A DNA stretch of 5,271 bases from Chloroflexota bacterium. GTDB lineage: Bacteria; Chloroflexota; Limnocylindria; Limnocylindrales; CSP1-4. The DNA lies in NCBI GenBank assembly GCA_021777365.1, contig JAJYDP010000394.1:1-5271 (forward strand), written 5' to 3'. How positions within the stretch are numbered: the first letter of the stretch is position 1; each line of letters opens with the position of its first letter. The notes under the pieces are model-generated. The model searched no databases and was not told where the DNA came from. It worked only from the letters and a program-made list of their open reading frames with translations. Below are positions 5,062-5,271 of the stretch, piece after piece. A program made the translations under genes and the position numbers.

Positions 5062-5147
5062 GTGCGGGGGCGCGTGCCCGGCGCGACGATGCCGGGCAAC
5101 CACCCCGGAGCGCCGTCACCCGACAGCGGGACGCGCCCCCGGGGCAC
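5062..5147 (+). ncRNA. Structured 5' leader, candidate cis-regulatory RNA
   Basis: The basal helix P1 pairs GGGGGCGCGT (5066-5075) with ACGCGCCCCC (5131-5140), ten perfect pairs plus C5065-G5141. Alternatively, flanking GTGC (5062-5065) and GCAC (5144-5147) extend it across a 3-nt bulge. P2 stacks directly on P1: GCCCGGC (5076-5082) with GCCGGGC (5091-5097), seven perfect pairs with an 8-nt loop GCGACGAT. A purine/C-rich joint (AACCACCCCGGAG) leads to P3, CGC-GTC/GAC-GCG (5111-5128) with one C-A mismatch and loop ACCC. GACG in the P2 loop could pair with CGTC (5114-5117) as a pseudoknot. A competing hairpin GCCC-CCG-GGGC (5135-5145) would break P1. CCGGGCAACC recalls the core of SAM-clan riboswitches, but the rest of those consensus sequences is missing. 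Location between a -10 box and a start codon supports regulation in cis. Confidence 0.5.
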
Positions 5148-5153
5148 CTGACC

Positions 5154-5158
5154 GGAGG
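5154..5158 (+). promoter_or_regulatory. Ribosome binding site of the isochorismatase-like gene
   Basis: GGAGG lies 7 nt before ATG 5166 and 6 nt after the last base of the extended leader helix, so folding of the leader could influence its access. Confidence 0.75.
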
Positions 5159-5165
5159 CAGATCC

Positions 5166-5271
5166 ATGGACCTCGAGCTCGATCCCGCGCGCACGGCGCT
5201 CGTCTCGATCGATCTCCAGCGCGGCATCGCGGCGGGCCCCGTGGCGCCCCACCCAGCGTCCGACATCGTGG
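5166..5271 (+). CDS. Isochorismatase-family cysteine hydrolase, N-terminal fragment
   Basis: Only 35 codons are in the window; the gene continues past the right edge. The peptide MDLELDPARTALVSIDLQRG matches the first strand of isochorismatase-like hydrolases (nicotinamidase, N-carbamoylsarcosine amidase, biuret hydrolase and others), whose 'TALxxIDxQ' motif supplies the catalytic Asp, here D16, of the Asp-Lys-Cys triad. The Lys and Cys lie beyond the window, so the substrate is open. The protein is expected to be cytoplasmic. The ATG has a good GGAGG seven bases upstream. About 105 nt of leader with strong secondary structure separate it from a -10-like box, so expression may be controlled by an RNA switch or attenuator. 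It is separated from the SpoIID-Ig gene by a terminator-like hairpin and is probably an independent unit. Confidence 0.8.
   Translation, partial: MDLELDPARTALVSIDLQRGIAAGPVAPHPASDIV

Noticed and set aside
5076..5101. Classical SAM-I (S-box) riboswitch, suggested by GCGACGATGCCGGGCAACC
   Set aside because: The kink-turn, the pseudoknot partner and the downstream GGTGC-type element are not present, and the P2 loop is too short. Only the GGCAACC core is shared.
5062..5165. TPP riboswitch, suggested by ACCTGACCGG near the start of the hydrolase gene
   Set aside because: The 5' half motif (CTGAGA) and the TAAT/GCCRGCG part of the 3' half are absent.

Overview
This is a GC-rich (roughly 70% by eye) bacterial chromosome fragment with short intergenic gaps and frequent GTG starts. 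The mix of a VIT-type iron/manganese transporter, a secreted parallel beta-helix protein, a SpoIID/LytB protein fused to Ig-like domains, and amidase and isochorismatase-family hydrolases fits a high-GC Chloroflexota (Limnocylindria-like) or Actinomycetota genome. This assignment is inference; there is no rRNA or other marker in the window. No mobile element, CRISPR array, tRNA or phage gene was seen.

Layout. On the minus strand, from right to left, are a secreted beta-helix protein (1481 to 228), a 121-bp gap packed with inverted repeats, and the first 35 codons of an amidase (106 to the left edge, probably leaderless). Divergent from these, on the plus strand, are a VIT1/CCC1-family transporter (1788-2528), a 148-residue two-helix membrane protein of unrecognised family (2691-3137), and a secreted SpoIID/LytB-Ig protein (3148-4935). 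The last two are tightly coupled: the ribosome binding site of the SpoIID gene overlaps the stop codon of the membrane-protein gene. After a GC-rich hairpin terminator comes a -10-like TAGAGT. It is followed by a leader of about 105 nt that folds into an 11-bp basal helix enclosing two hairpins, and then the first 35 codons of an isochorismatase-family hydrolase (5166 to the right edge).

How the parts relate. Two of the complete genes encode exported proteins (beta-helix and SpoIID-Ig) and two encode membrane proteins, so the central block is cell-envelope oriented. The membrane protein and SpoIID-Ig protein are very probably co-translated and may act together at the wall. The two edge genes are cytoplasmic hydrolases and appear to be separate transcription units.

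Most interesting items. These are the structured leader before the isochorismatase-like gene (candidate riboswitch or other cis-acting RNA), the run of palindromes between the amidase and beta-helix genes, the uncharacterised membrane protein coupled to SpoIID-Ig, and a possible helix that would mask the ribosome binding site of the VIT gene. I found no clear multi-gene novel defence or mobile system.
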